64,000 nt of DNA from Sipunculus nudus (GCA_026874595.1 CM049317.1:16663382-16727381); one strand, 5' to 3'. Counted from the first letter of the stretch, positions 46,660 through 60,300 are shown. Translations and numbers: made by a program. The notes: generated by a model not told the origin, from the letters alone.

Positions 46660-49600
46660 CTGTAGTACCCTACAAAAAATTGGGAGGGGATAAAATTTAT
46701 AGAAGCATCGCATTAATGTTAAGGTTGCCGGCAAGGGGAGTGAAATGAGAGCGGCCAGCCACTGGGGCCCCATGAATCGCACACGCAAATAGCAGCTATT
46801 TGCGACCCAAAAAATTTAGGAGGGGGTAAAATTTCTGGTAGCATCGGCTTGAGAGTTAAGATTGCCGCCAGGGGGAGTGGACATGAGTGCGGGCAGACAG
46901 AGGGGCCCTCATGAATCGCACGCGCAAATAGCAGCTATTTGCTACCCTAAAAAATTGAGGAGGGGGTAAAATTTCTGGTAGCATCGCATTGAGAGTTAAG
47001 ATTGCCGCCAGAGGGAGTGGACAAGAGACAGGACTGCCACATGGGCTCTATGAATCGCACGCGCAAATAGCAGCTATTTGCTACCCTAAAAATTAGGAGG
47101 AAGTAAAATAATAGTAGCAGCGCATGGAGTGTTAAGACTGCCACCAGGGGGAGTGGAGATCTCAAAGCCTGCCACAGCGGCCCAATGAATTGCACGCGCA
47201 AATAGCAGCTATTTGCTACCATAAAAGTTGTGAAGACTGCCGCCAGGGGGAGAGGAGATCTCAGCGGCCTGGCAGAGGGGTCCCCACGAGTCGCAAGCGC
47301 AAATAGCAGCTATTTGCTACCACAAAATATGTCAAGACCGCCACCAGGGGGTGTGGACATGAGAGTGGACAGACAGAGGGGCCCCCATAATCGCACGCGC
47401 AAATAGCAGCTATTTGCTACCCTAAAAAATTAGGAGGGGGTAAAATTTATAGTAGCATTGCATTGAGCGTTATGACTGCCGCCAGGGGGAGTGGACATGA
47501 GTGCGGGCAGGCAGAGGGGCCCCCATGAATCGCACGCGCAAATAGCTGCTATTTGCTACCCTAAAAAATTTAGGAGGGGTTCAATATATAGTAGCATCGC
47601 ATTGAGTGTTAAGACTGCCGCCAGGGGGAGTGTACATGAGAGCGGGCAGACAGAGGGGCCCCAAGAATCGCAAGCGCAAATAGCAGCTATTTGCGACCCT
47701 AAAAAAATTAGGAGGGGTAAATTTCTGGTAGCATCGCATTGAGAGTTATGATTGCCGCCAGGGGGAGTTGACTAGAGACAGGACTACCACAGGGGCCCCA
47801 TGATGCGCACGCGCAAATAGCAGCTATTTGCTACCCTAAAAAATTTAAGAAGGGTTAAATATATAGTAGCATCGCATTGAGTGTTAAGACTGCCGCCAGG
47901 GGGAGTGTACATGAGAGCGGGCAGACAGAAGGGCCCCATGAATCGCACGCGCAAATAGCAGCTATTTGCTACCCTAAAAAAATTAGGATGGTGTAAAATT
48001 TCTGGTAGCATCGCATTGAGAGTTAAGATTGCCGCAAGGGGGAGTGGACTAGAGACAGGACTGCCACAGGGGCCCCATGAATCGCACGCGCAAATAGCTG
48101 CTATTTGCTACCCTAAAAAATTTAGGAGGGGTTCAATATATAGTAGCATCGCATTGAGTGTTTAGACTGCCGCCAGGGGGAGTGTACATGAGATCGGGCA
48201 GACGGAGGGGCCCCATGAATCGCAAGCGCAAATAGCAGCTATTTGCGACCCTAAAAAATTTAGGAGGGTGTAAAATTTCTGGGAGCATCGCATTGAGAGT
48301 TAGGTTTGCCGCCAGGGGGAGTGGACCTCAGTGCCGCCAGGGGGAGTGGACTAGAGACAGGACTACCACAGGGGCCCCATGAATCGCACGCGCAAATAGC
48401 AGCTATTTGCTACCTTAAAAAATTTAGGAGGGGTTAAATATGTAGTAGGATCGCATTGAGTGTTAAGACTGCCGCCAGGGGGAGTGTACATGAGAGCGGG
48501 CAGACAGAAGGGCCCCATAAATCGCACGCGCAAATAGCAGCTATTTGCTACCCTAAAAAATTAGGAGGGAGTAAAATAATAGTAGCAGCGCATGGAGTGT
48601 TAAGACAGCCACCAGGGGCAGTGGAGATCTCAAAGCCTGCCACAGGGGCCCAATGAATCGCACGCGCAAAGAGCAGCTATTTGCTACCATAAAAGTTGTG
48701 AAGACTGCCGCTAGGGGGAGAAGAGATCTCAGCGGCCTGGCAGAGGGGTCACCACGAGTCGCAAGCGCAAATAGCAGCTATTTGCTACCATAAAATATGT
48801 CAAGACTGCCACCAGGGGGAGTGGACTAGAGACAGGACTGCCACAGGGGCCCCATGAGTCGCACGCCCAAATAGCAGTTATTTGCGACCCTAAAAAATTT
48901 AGGAGGGGGTAAAATTTCTGGTAGCATTGCATTGAGGGTTAAGATTGCCGCCAGGGGGAGTGGATATGAGTGCGGGCAGACAGAGGGGCCCCCATGAATC
49001 GCACGCGCAAGTAGCAGCTATTTGCTACCCTAAAAAATTAGGACGAGGTAAAATTTTTAGTTGCATCGCATTGAGTTTTAAGACTGCCGCCAGGGGGAGC
49101 GGACATGAGACTGGACAGACAGAGGGGCCCCCATGAGTCTCAAGCGCAAATAGCAGCTACTTGCTACCATAAAAAGTGTCAAAACTGCCGCCAGGAGGAG
49201 TGGACGCAGAGAGGGCTGCCAGAGAGTGCCCCATGAATCGCACGCGCAAATAGCAGCTATTTGCTACCTTAAAATGTGAGAAGACTGCCGCCAGGGGGAG
49301 TGGTTATGAGAGTGGCCTGACGCGGAGGCCTCCATGAGTCGCAAGCGCAAATAGCAGCTATTTGCTACCTTAAAAGTGTCAAGACTGCCGCCAGGGGGAG
49401 TAGATATCAGAGCGGGCTGCCAGAGGCCGAGGGGGCCCCATGAATCGCACGCGCAAATAGCAGCTATTTGCTACCTTAAAATGTGCCAAGACTGCCGCCA
49501 GGGGGAGTGGTTATGAGAGTGGCCTGACAGAGAGTCCCCCATGAGTCGCAAGCGCAAATAGCAGCTATTTGCTACCTTAAAAGTGTCAAGACTGCCGCCA

Positions 49601-52600
49601 GGAGGAGTAGATATCAGATCGGGCTGCCAGAGGCCGAGGGGGGCCCATAATTTAAACGCGCAAATAGCAGCTATTTGCTACCTTGAAACATACCAAGACT
49701 GCCGCCAGGGGGAGTGGTTATGAGAGCGGCCTGACAGAGAGGCCCCCATGAGTCGCAAGCGCAAATAGCAGCTATTTGCTACCATAAAAGTGTCAAGACT
49801 GCCGCCAGGGGGAGTAGATATCAGAGCGGGATGCCAGAGGCCGAAGGGGCCCCATGAATCGCACGCGCAAATAGCAGCTATTTGCTACCTTTAAAGGTGC
49901 CAAGACTGCCGCCAGGGGGAGTGGTTATGAGAGCGGCCTGACAGGGTGGCCCCCATGAGTTACAAGCGCAAATAGCAGCTATTTGCTTCCATAAAAGTGT
50001 CAAGACTGCCAACAGGGGGAGTAGATATCAGAGCGGGCTGCCAGAAGCCGAGGGGGCCCCATGAATCGCACGCGCAAATAGCAGCTATTTGCTACCTTAA
50101 AATGTGCCAAGACTGTCGCCAGGGGGAGTGGTAATGAGAGTGGCCTGACAGGGAGGCCCCCATGAGTCGCCAGCGCAAATAGCAGCTATTTGCTACCATA
50201 AAATGTGTTAAGACTGCCGACAGGGGGAGTAGATATCAGAGCGGGCTGCCAGAAGCCAAGGGGGCCGCATGAATCGCAAGCGCAAATAGCAGCTTTTTGC
50301 TACCTTAAAATGTGCCAAGACTGCCGCCAGGGGGAGTGGTTATGAGAGTGGCCTGACAGGGAGGGCCCCATGAGTCGCAAGCGCAAATAGCAGCTATTTG
50401 CTACCATAAAATGTGTTAAGACTGCCGCCAGGGGGAGTAGAAATCAGAGCGGGCTGCCAGAGGCCGAGGGGGCCCCATAATTAAAACGCGCAAATAGCAG
50501 CTATTTGCTACCTGTAAGGTGCCTAGACTGCCGCCAGGGGGAGTGGTTATGAGAGCGGCATGACAGAGAGGCCCCCATGAGTCGCAAGGGCAAATAGCAG
50601 CCATTTGCTACCATAAAAGTGTCAAGCCTGCCGCCACGGGGAGTAGATATCAGAGCGGGCTGCCAGAGGCCGAAGGGGCCCCATGAATCGCACGCGCAAA
50701 TAGCAGCTATTTGCTACCTTAAAATGTGCCAAGACTGCCGCCAGGGGGAGTAGAAATCAGAGCGGGCTGCCAGAGGCCGGGGGGCCCCATAATTATAACG
50801 CGCAAATAGCAGCTATTTGCTACCTTTAAACGTGCCAAGACTGCCGCCAGGGGGAGTGGTTATGAGAGCGGCCTGACAGAGAGGCTCCCATGAGTCGCAA
50901 GCGCAAATAGCAGCTATTTGCTACCATAAAAGTGTCAAGACTGCCGCCAGGGGGAGTGGATATGAGAGCGGCCAGACAAAGAGGACCCCATGAGTCGCAA
51001 GCGCAAATAGCAGCTATTTGCTACCTTAAAAGTTGTCAAGACTGCCGCCAGGGGGGGTGGACAAAGAGCGGGCTGCCAGAAGGGCCCCCATGAATCGCAC
51101 GCGCAAATAGCAGCTATTTGCTACCTTAAAAGTTGCCAAGACTGCCGCCAGGGGGAGTTGATATGAGAGCGGCCAGCGAAGAGGCCCTCATGAATCGCAA
51201 GCGCAAATAGCAGCTATTTGCTACCTTAAAAGTTGCCAAGACTGCCGCCAGGGGGAGGGGATATGACAGCGGCCAGACAGAGAGGCCCCCATGAGTGGCA
51301 AGCGCAAATAGCACCTATTTGCTACCTTAAAAGTTGTCAAGACTGCCGCCAGGGGGAGTGGACACAGAGCGGGTTGCCAGAGTGGGCTCCACGAATCGCA
51401 CGCGCAAATAGCAGCTATTTGCTACCTTAACAGTTGCCAAGACTGCCGCCATGGGGAGTGGACAGAGAGCGGCCAGACAGATAGGCCCCCATGAGTCGCA
51501 AGCGCAAATAGCAGCTATTTGCTACCTTAAAAGTTGTCAAGACTGCCGCCAGGGGGAGTGGACAGAGCCGGCTGCCAGAGGGGCCCCAATGAATCGCACG
51601 CGCAAATAGCAGCTATTTGCTACCTTAAAAGTTGCCAAGACTGCTGGCAGAGGGAGTTGATATGAGAGCGGCCAGCGAAGAGGCCCCCATGAATCGCAAG
51701 CGCAAATAGCAGCTATTTGCTACCTTAAAAGTTGCCAAGACTGCCGCCAGGGGGAGTGGAAATGAGTACAGCCTGACAGAGAGGCCCCCATGAGTCGCAA
51801 GCGCAAATAGCAGCTATTTGCTACCATAAAAAGTGTCAAGACTGCCGCCAGGAGGAGTGGACACAGAGCGGGCGGCCAGAGGAGGCCCCATGAATCGCAA
51901 GCGCAAATAGCAGCTATTTGCTACCTTAAAAGTTGCTAAGACTGCCGCCAGGGGGAGTAGATATGACAGCGGCCAGACAGAGAGGCCCCCATGAGTCGCA
52001 AGCGCAAATAGCAGCTATTTGCTACCTTAAAAGTTGTCAAGACTGCCGCCAGGTGGAGTGGACACAGAGCGGGCTGCCAGAGGGGCCCCCATGAATCGCA
52101 CGCGCAAATAGCAGCTATTTGCTACCTCAGAAAATTGTCAAGACTGCCGCCAGGGGGAGTTGATATGAGAGCGGCCAGCGAAGAGGCCCCCATGAGTCGC
52201 AAGCGCAAATAGCAGCTATTTGCTACCTTAAAAGTTGTCAAGACTGCCGCCAGGTGGAGTGGACACAGAGCGGGCTGCCAGAAGGGCCCCCATGAATCGC
52301 ACGCGCAAATAGCAGCTATTTGCTACCTTAAAAGTTGCCAAGACTGCCGCCAGGGGGAGTTGATATGAGAGCGGCCAGCGAAGAGGCCCTCATGAATCGC
52401 AAGCGCAAATAGCAGCTATTTGCTACCTTAAAAGTTGCCAAGACTGCCGCCAGGGGGAGGGGATATGACAGCGGCCAGACAGAGAGGCCCCCATGAGTGG
52501 CAAGCGCAAATAGCACCTATTTGCTACCTTAAAAGTTGTCAAGACTGCCGCCAGGGGGAGTGGACACAGAGCGGGTTGCCAGAGTGGGCTCCACGAATCG

Positions 52601-54885
52601 CACGCGCAAATAGCAGCTATTTGCTACCTTAACAGTTGCCAAGACTGCCGCCATGGGGAGTGGACAGAGAGCGGCCAGACAGATAGGCCCCCATGAGTCG
52701 CAAGCGCAAATAGCAGCTATTTGCTACCTTAAAAGTTGTCAAGACTGCCGCCAGGGGGAGTGGACAGAGCCGGCTGCCAGAGGGGCCCCAATGAATCGCA
52801 CGCGCAAATAGCAGCTATTTGCTACCTTAAAAGTTGCCAAGACTGCTGGCAGAGGGAGTTGATATGAGAGCGGCCAGCGAAGAGGCCCCCATGAATCGCA
52901 AGCGCAAATAGCAGCTATTTGCTACCTTAAAAGTTGCCAAGACTGCCGCCAGGGGGAGTGGAAATGAGTACAGCCTGACAGAGAGGCCCCCATGAGTCGC
53001 AAGCGCAAATAGCAGCTATTTGCTACCATAAAAAGTGTCAAGACTGCCGCCAGGAGGAGTGGACACAGAGCGGGCGGCCAGAGGAGGCCCCATGAATCGC
53101 AAGCGCAAATAGCAGCTATTTGCTACCTTAAAAGTTGCTAAGACTGCCGCCAGGGGGAGTAGATATGACAGCGGCCAGACAGAGAGGCCCCCATGAGTCG
53201 CAAGCGCAAATAGCAGCTATTTGCTACCTTAAAAGTTGTCAAGACTGCCGCCAGGTGGAGTGGACACAGAGCGGGCTGCCAGAGGGGCCCCCATGAATCG
53301 CACGCGCAAATAGCAGCTATTTGCTACCTCAGAAAATTGTCAAGACTGCCGCCAGGGGGAGTTGATATGAGAGCGGCCAGCGAAGAGGCCCCCATGAATC
53401 GCAAGCGCAAATAGCAGCTATTTGCTACCTTAAAAGTTGCCAAGACTGCCGCCAGGGGGAGTTGATATTAGAGCGGCCAGCGAAGAGGCCCCCATGAATC
53501 GCAAGCGCAAATAGCAGCTATTTGCTACCTTAACAGTTGCCAAGACTGCCGCCAGGGGGAGTGGAAATGAGAACAGCCTGACAGAGAGGCCCCCATGAGT
53601 CGCACGCGCAAATAGCAGCTATTTGCTACCATAAAAAGTGTCAAGACTGCCGCCAGGAGGGGTGGACACAGAGCGGGCGGCCAGAGTAGGCCCCATGAAT
53701 CGCAAGCGCAAATAGCAGCTATTTGCTACCTTAAAACGTGTCAAGACTGCCGCCAGGGGGAGTGGATATGAGAGCGGCCAGACAGAGAGGCCCCCATGAG
53801 TCGCAAGCGCAAATAGCAGCTATTTGCTACCTTAAAAGTTGTCAAGACTGCCGCCAGGAGGAGTGGACAAAGAGCGGGCTGCCAGAGGGGCTCCCATGAA
53901 TCGCACGCGCAAATAGCAGCTATTTGCTACCTTAAAAGTTGCCAAGACTGCCGCCAGGGGGAGTTGATATGAGAGCGGCCAGCGAAGAGGCCCCCATGAA
54001 TCGCAAGCGCAAATAGCAGCTATTTCCTACCTTAAAAGTTGCCAAGACTGCCGCCAGGGGGAGTGGATATGACAGCGGCCAGACAGAGAGGCCCCCATGA
54101 GTCGCAAGCGCAAATAGCAGCTATTTGCTACCTTAAAAGTTGTCAAGACTGCCGCCAGGGGGGGTGGACACAGAGGGGGTTGCCAGAGGGGGCCCCACGA
54201 ATCGCACGCGCAAATAGCAGCTATTTGCTACCTTAACAGTTGCCAAGACTGCCGCCAGGGGGAGTGGTCAGAGAGCGGCCATACAGAGAGGCCCCCATGA
54301 GTCGCAAGCGCAAATAGCAGCTATTTGCTACCTTAAAAGTTGTCAAGACTGCCGCCAGGGGGAGTGGACAGAGGCGGCTGCCAGAGGGGCCCCCATGAAT
54401 GGCACGCGTAAATAGCAGCTATTTGCTACCTTAAAAGTTGCCAAGACTGCCGCCAGGGGGAGTTGATATGAGAGCGGCCAGCGAAGAGGCCCCCATGAAT
54501 CGCAAGCGCAAATAGCAGCTATTTCCTACCTTAAAAGTTGCCAAGACTGCCGCCAGGGGGAGTGGATATGACAGCGGCCAGAGGGGGCCCCATGAATCGC
54601 ACGCGCAAATAGCAGCTATTTGCTACCTTAACAGTTGCCAAGACTGCCGCCAGGGGGAGTGGAAATGAGAACAGCCTGACAGAGAGGCCCCCATGAGTCG
54701 CAAGCGCAAATAGCAGCTATTTGCTACCATAAAAAGTGTCAAGACTGCCGCCAGGAGGAGTGGACACAGAGCGGGCGGCCAGAGGAGGCCCCATGAATCG
54801 CAAGCGCAAATAGCAGCTATTTGCTACCTTAAAAGTTGCTAAGACTGCCGCTAGGGGGAGTAGATATGACAGCGGCCAGACAGAG
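46660..54885 (+). repeat. Satellite array with CTCF-like motif and near-palindrome in each monomer
   Basis: About 75 tandem monomers. The left part (46,660-49,140) is mostly of a 137-bp type, the rest of a 100-bp type; the longer type contains an extra segment with AAAATTTAGGAGGGGGTAAA. Every monomer holds GCAAATAGC-A-GCTATTTGC (9-bp arms about a single base), then CTACC, then GACTGCCGCCAGGGGGAGTG and GAGAGGCCCCCATGA. All are in the same orientation. The CCGCCAGGGGGAG core is close to the vertebrate/bilaterian CTCF consensus. Open frames across the array are artefacts of the repeat. The right edge is abrupt at about 54,885. Confidence 0.95.
51066..53395 (+). repeat. Higher-order duplication within the satellite, 1,202-bp period
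   Basis: A block of twelve monomers starting at about 51,066 is repeated almost without change from about 52,268. Rare variants recur at the same offset, for example GCACCTATTT in place of GCAGCTATTT at 51,311 and 52,513. A recent unequal exchange explains this. Confidence 0.9.
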
Positions 54886-55590
54886 AACTCCTTGACAGGT
54901 GTCATTGGCTGAGCTGATGAGTCATCTCGGGTACAGTCGTGATCCTTTGTGCTTCAAATGTGCAACTGCCCGTCCATCAAACAGGCACATTTTAAACCGT
55001 TGGACCTTCAAATCTGAAATTAGGTATACAGTTAGATTTTCCCAAAATCTACTAGCATACCATAATTCGGTTACTCTGACTTTCTTCCTTTTAGATATTA
55101 AGGAAACCCCTCCGTTTTCCATTGAGAACCCATTGTTACGCCTCAAGACTGCCTAAAATCAGAACCACTGTTGTGAGGTTGATCGTAGATAAATGGATAT
55201 TGCTTCATAAATTTCCTATGAACACACAAAAACAGGGTCAGTATTGCATATAAGTTGAAGATATGGGCTGAAGAAATGCACCTTTAATAAATCCAAAAGT
55301 ATATTTTCCCACTGAACCAAAAAATTGCTGAGGGTAGAGACTGTTGTAATCAGGGATAAACTACAATGAATCAAGATTGAATTGTAAATGAGGTATGAAT
55401 ATTTAAAATAATAAATTATTCATATAAATATAAAATTATATTTAAACCACAAATTTACCCAAATGTGGTCATGGCCCGTTTTTCGCTGTAAGCACAGTAA
55501 ATTTAATAGCATATCATGCACACGTAAGGTTGTCAGCTACTACTTTGTAAAAAAGGAAAGGAATTCACCATAAATTGTAGCTTTTATTAC
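54886..55590. other. Non-coding flank of the satellite
   Basis: No gene recognised. Overlapping frames at 54,899-55,156 on both strands have no recognisable domain. Confidence 0.4.
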
Positions 55591-55592
55591 AG

Positions 55593-55760
55593 TTGTAATG
55601 AGACCTTGTCACACCAAGGCTATACTGAAGGCAATGTGTATATCCCCTTATGGACCTTTCAGGCTAATTATGCTTGCTTGAAGCATGGCCTCAATACAGC
55701 CAGGCAGCTCTCGTGTGGTTCCAGCTGGACCTATCTGTCCACCCCCTGCAGTAGTAGTAA
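55593..55760 (+). CDS. Possible Sushi (CCP)-like exon, partial
   Basis: After a good acceptor (CTTTTATTACAG, ending 55,592) the frame reads CNETLSHQGYTEGNVYIP, then TFQANYACLKHGLNTARQLSC and GSSWTYLSTPC. The order of aromatic-x-C, C, W and P-x-C near the end resembles the second half of a Sushi/CCP module, an extracellular adhesion or complement-type fold. A donor might be the GTAATT at 55,759; otherwise the frame runs to a stop at 55,851, past an AATAAA at 55,812. No neighbouring exon is identified, so this may be an orphan or dead exon. Confidence 0.3.
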
Positions 55761-55859
55761 TTGTGGCCAGAAATGTCGAATTAAACAAATGATTAAAAAT
55801 AATTGTTTTAAAATAAAGAGTCTAAGAAATATGAATGGAAAGAAATTTTAATTTAATAA

Positions 55860-56580
55860 ATATCCAGGTCTGAACCGGGTGTTTAATTTGTTGATTAATA
55901 TTTATTACAAAATTTAAAAGAAAATATAAAAATATGTGCAAAATATAAAATTGTACTCTGACAAGTGCTAATTGAAGATGCGAATATGTTTGACCAATGG
56001 AATTAAGCCTCCTGTCTGTAGCAGATGGTACATGATACTGGCTAAAAAATCAGAATGTATATTACTGGTTCCTTAACGTTGACTTCAATTAATAAAATTA
56101 AACAATGCCAACTCAAGTTTCCTCCTTGTATAATTGCTCCCTGTTTTGATCATTAGGTTATTTTTAACACCTGTATTAGTTACATAGCTGGATTACTTTT
56201 TTGGCCTGATACGTGTTAAAAAATGGAAAGTTATGCAAATAACATAAAATAAAGAAAGCAGATGTGTTCTCATTATAATGTGTATAATGTTAAAAATTGT
56301 CATAAGTGTCGTGCTATGTTTAGATTATGGACAGTGGTGTGACAGTATTCATAAGTGAACACACATTTTTTTTTAATGACAGCCTTAAAACAGGGTACTT
56401 ATGATCATTAATAAAAATAGTGAAATTGGTATAGCCGAAAAGATCCACAATATCGTAGGACTGAAACTGAAGAAAAAAAAAGAGCAATTAGTAAAGACTG
56501 TATAATTGTATTTGATTATGAATAAAAAAAACAATATTTTAAGTATGAAAATAAATACAAACACAAATACAAGGAAAAAG
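55860..56580. other. AT-rich non-coding DNA
   Basis: Nothing recognised. Confidence 0.4.
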
Positions 56581-56586
56581 ATATGA

Positions 56587-57195
56587 CTGTGGAAGTGGTT
56601 AATTTGCCGTATCTGTATTATCGCGCATTTGTCATTTCATGGCATTGGCGCATTTAGGATTTTCGCGCAAATCCGTAAGGTAATAAATGGTGTTTCAAAA
56701 ATTAAGATATTAATAACAGGTAGGTTTATGAAGTAACCTACATCCCACCTAACAAATTATCTACAATAATACTAACCAGAAGCAGCCAAGTATATGTCAG
56801 GACAACAAACAGAACTGATAACAGTCGCTGGTCTTTCTCAGCTCAGCCGTACTTCAAAGCTATATGGGAAGGCTATGGGTGTCTTAAAAAGCTCCTTATT
56901 GTTTCAAAATTTTTTCTACGAATCACTATAAAGGAAAGAGGTCTTTCTCGAGAAATCACTTGCTAGGAAGTCTTACGACAATATGACTTCTTTAACAATC
57001 TGGTTAAAGAAACCTCAATTAAAGCGAACTCGATGGCGGGATTACTAGGCACACATGACTGTGTATCAGGCGAGAACGGTGTAATTTGCCGAACCATCGC
57101 ATGGAATTTACGCGTGTTCTGATTTTAGCGCAAATGTACCTGCCGCTAAAATGGCGAAAATTAAAACCCCGCTAACAAAACCACTTCTAAAGTAT
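56587..57195. mobile_element. Probable MITE with short inverted ends
   Basis: The left end TGTGGAAGTGGTTAATTTGC and the inverted right end TTTAGAAGTGGTTTTGTTAG share TRGAAGTGGTT. Both are followed by segments rich in TTTCGC/GCGCAAAT words in inverted order. No coding capacity; the superfamily is not determined. Confidence 0.4.
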
Positions 57196-57354
57196 GTAAA
57201 TGCGAGTGCAAATACTTTGAAATTGTATTCCTGAATGCTGTCGTGAATAAATTTAATAATAGAATTTTAAAAATCAGTCATTTCATGTATATTATAAACC
57301 GAAATAATTACGGATGTTATTGTTAAAATTTAACATTTATAAAATCAAGTAAGT

Positions 57355-60300
57355 GTTTGTCAGTTTTAATATATGCTATATCCGGTATACGGGTTACCCT
57401 AACCCTTCGGGCATGAAATACTCCAGTTAAGTCTTTGTCACTATTGATATATGCTATTTGCCGGGTTACGGGTTACCCAAACCCTTTGGGAATAAAATAC
57501 TCTTGTAAGTGTTTGTCATTATTAATATATGCTGTATCCGGGATGCGGGTTACCCTAACCCTTCGGGCATGAAATACTCCAGTATGTGTGTGTCACTATT
57601 AATATATGCTATATCCGTGATACGGGTTACGCCAACCCTTCGGGCATGAAATACTCAAGTAAGTGTTTGTCAGTTTTAATAAAGGCTATATCCGGTATAC
57701 GGGTTACCCTAACCCTTCGGACATGAAATACTCCAGTAAGTGTTTGCCACTATTATGTATGCTATATCAGGGATACGGGTAACCCTGACCCTTCGGGCAT
57801 GAAATACTCCTGTAAGTATTTGTCACTATTAATATACGCTATATCCAGGATACGGGTTAACGTGACCCATCGGGTATGAAATGCTCCAGTAAGTGTTTGT
57901 GACTATTCATGTATGCTATATGCAGTAAACGAGTCTACGTTACCCAGCGGGTATGTAATACTCCAGTTAGTGTTTGTGACTATTCATATATGCTATATCC
58001 GTGACACAGGTTACGGTAACCCACGCGGCGTGAAAAGCTCGAATGTTTGTCACTATTAATATATGCTGTATCCAGGATAAGGGTTACCCTAACCCCTCGG
58101 GCATGAAATACTCCTGTAAGTATTTGTCACTATTAATATACGCTTTATGCAGTAAACGGGTCTACGTTACCCAGCGGGTGTGAAATACTCCAGTTAGTGT
58201 TTGTGACTATTCATATATGCTATATCCGTGACACAGGTTACCGTAACCCACGCGGCGTGAAAAGCTGGAATGTTTGTCGCTATTAATATATGCTATATCC
58301 GGGATACGGGTTACACTAAATCTCGGGCAAGAAATACTCCTGTAAGTGTTTGTCACTATTAATATATGCTATATCCAGGATACGGGTTACCCTAACCCTT
58401 CGGGCATGAAATACTCCTGTAAGTGTTTGTCACTATCAATATATGCTATATCCGGGATAGGGGTTACCCTAACCCTTCGGGCATGAAATACTCCAGTAAG
58501 TGTTTGTCACTATTGATATATGCTATATCCGGGTTACGGGTTACCCAAACCCTTTGGGAATAAAATACTCTTGTAAGTGTTTGTCATTATTAATATATGC
58601 TGTATCCGGGATGCGGGTTACCCTAACCCTTCGTGCATGAAATACTCCAGTAAGTGTGTGTCACTATTAATATATGCTATATCCAGGATACGGGTTACCC
58701 TAACCTTTCAGGCATGAAATACTCCAGTAATTGTTTGTAATTATTGATACGTGCTATACCCTTGATACGGGTTTTATGCTATATCGGGGATACGGGTTAC
58801 CCTAACGATTCGGGCATGAATTACCCCAGAAGATGTTTGCCATTATTAATATGTGCTATATCCGGGATACGGTTTACCCTAACCCTTCGGGCATGAAATA
58901 ATCCAGTAAGCTGTTGTCCCTATTGATATTTGCTATATCCGGGATACGGGTTACCCTAACCCTTCGGGCATGAAATAATCCAGTAAGTTGTTGTCCCTAC
59001 TGATATATGCTGTATCCGGGATGCGGGTTACCCTAACCCTTTGGGCATGAAATACTCCTGTAAGTGTGTGTCACTATTAATATATGCTATATCCAGGATA
59101 CGGGTTACCCTAAACCCTTCGAGCATGAAATACTCCCGTAAGTGTTTGTCACTATCAATATATGCTATATCCGGGATAGGGGTTACCCTAACCCTTCTGG
59201 CATGAAATACTACAGTAAGTGTTTGTCACTATTGATTTATGCTATATCCGGGATACGGGTTACCCAAACCCTTCGGGAATAATATACTCCTGTGTTTGTT
59301 ATATTAATATATGCTATATCCGGGATACGGGTTACCTTAACCCTCCGGGCATGAAATACTCCAGTAAATATTTGTCATTATTAATACGTGCTTTATCCGG
59401 GATACGGGTCACCCTCACCCTTCGGGCATGAAATACTCTAGTAATTGTTTGTCATTATTGATACGTGCTATACCCGGGATACGGGTTACCCTAACCCTTC
59501 GGGCATGAAATAATCAAGTAATTTTTTGTCCCTATTGATTTATACTATATCGGGGATACGGGTTACCCTAACGCTTCGGGCATGAAATACCGCAGTATCG
59601 ATGTTTGCCATTATAAATATGTGCTATATCCGGGATACGGGTTACCCTAACCCTTCGGGCATGAAATAATCCCCTAGGTTGTTGTCCATATTGATATGTG
59701 CTATATCCGGGATACGGGTTACCCTAACCCTTCGGCATGAAATAATCCAGTAAGTTGTTTTCCCTATTGATATATGCTGTATCCGTGATGCGGGTTACCC
59801 TAACCCTTCGGGCATGAAATACTCCTGTGTGTGTCACTATTAATATATGCTATATCCAGGATACGGGTTTCCCTAACCCTTCAGGCATGAAATACTCCCG
59901 TAAGGTTTTGTCACTATCAATATATGTTATATCCGGGATAGGGGTTACCCTAACCCTTCCGGCATGAAATACTCCAGTAAGTGTTTGTCACTATAGATAT
60001 ATGCTTTATCCGGTATACGGGTTACCCAAACCCTTCGGGAATAAAATACTCCAACAAGTGTTTGTAACTATTCATATATGCTATATCCGGGATACGGGTT
60101 TCCTTAACCCTTCGGGCATGATATACTCCAGTAGATGTTTGTCATTATTAATATGTGCTATATCCGGGTTACGGGTTACCCAAACCCTTTGGGAATAAAA
60201 TACTCTTGTTAGTGTTTGTCATTATTAATATATGCTGTATCCGGGATGCGGGTTACCCTAACCCTTCGGGCATGAAATACTCCAGTAAGTGTGTGTCACT

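Noticed and set aside
46660..54885. CRISPR-like array
   Set aside because: Regular repeats with variable parts superficially resemble one, but monomers are similar along their whole length, the context is eukaryotic, and no cas genes exist.
46579..54905. Many 60-90 codon frames on both strands
   Set aside because: They are periodic translations of the 100/137-bp satellite; none has a start or domain independent of the repeat.
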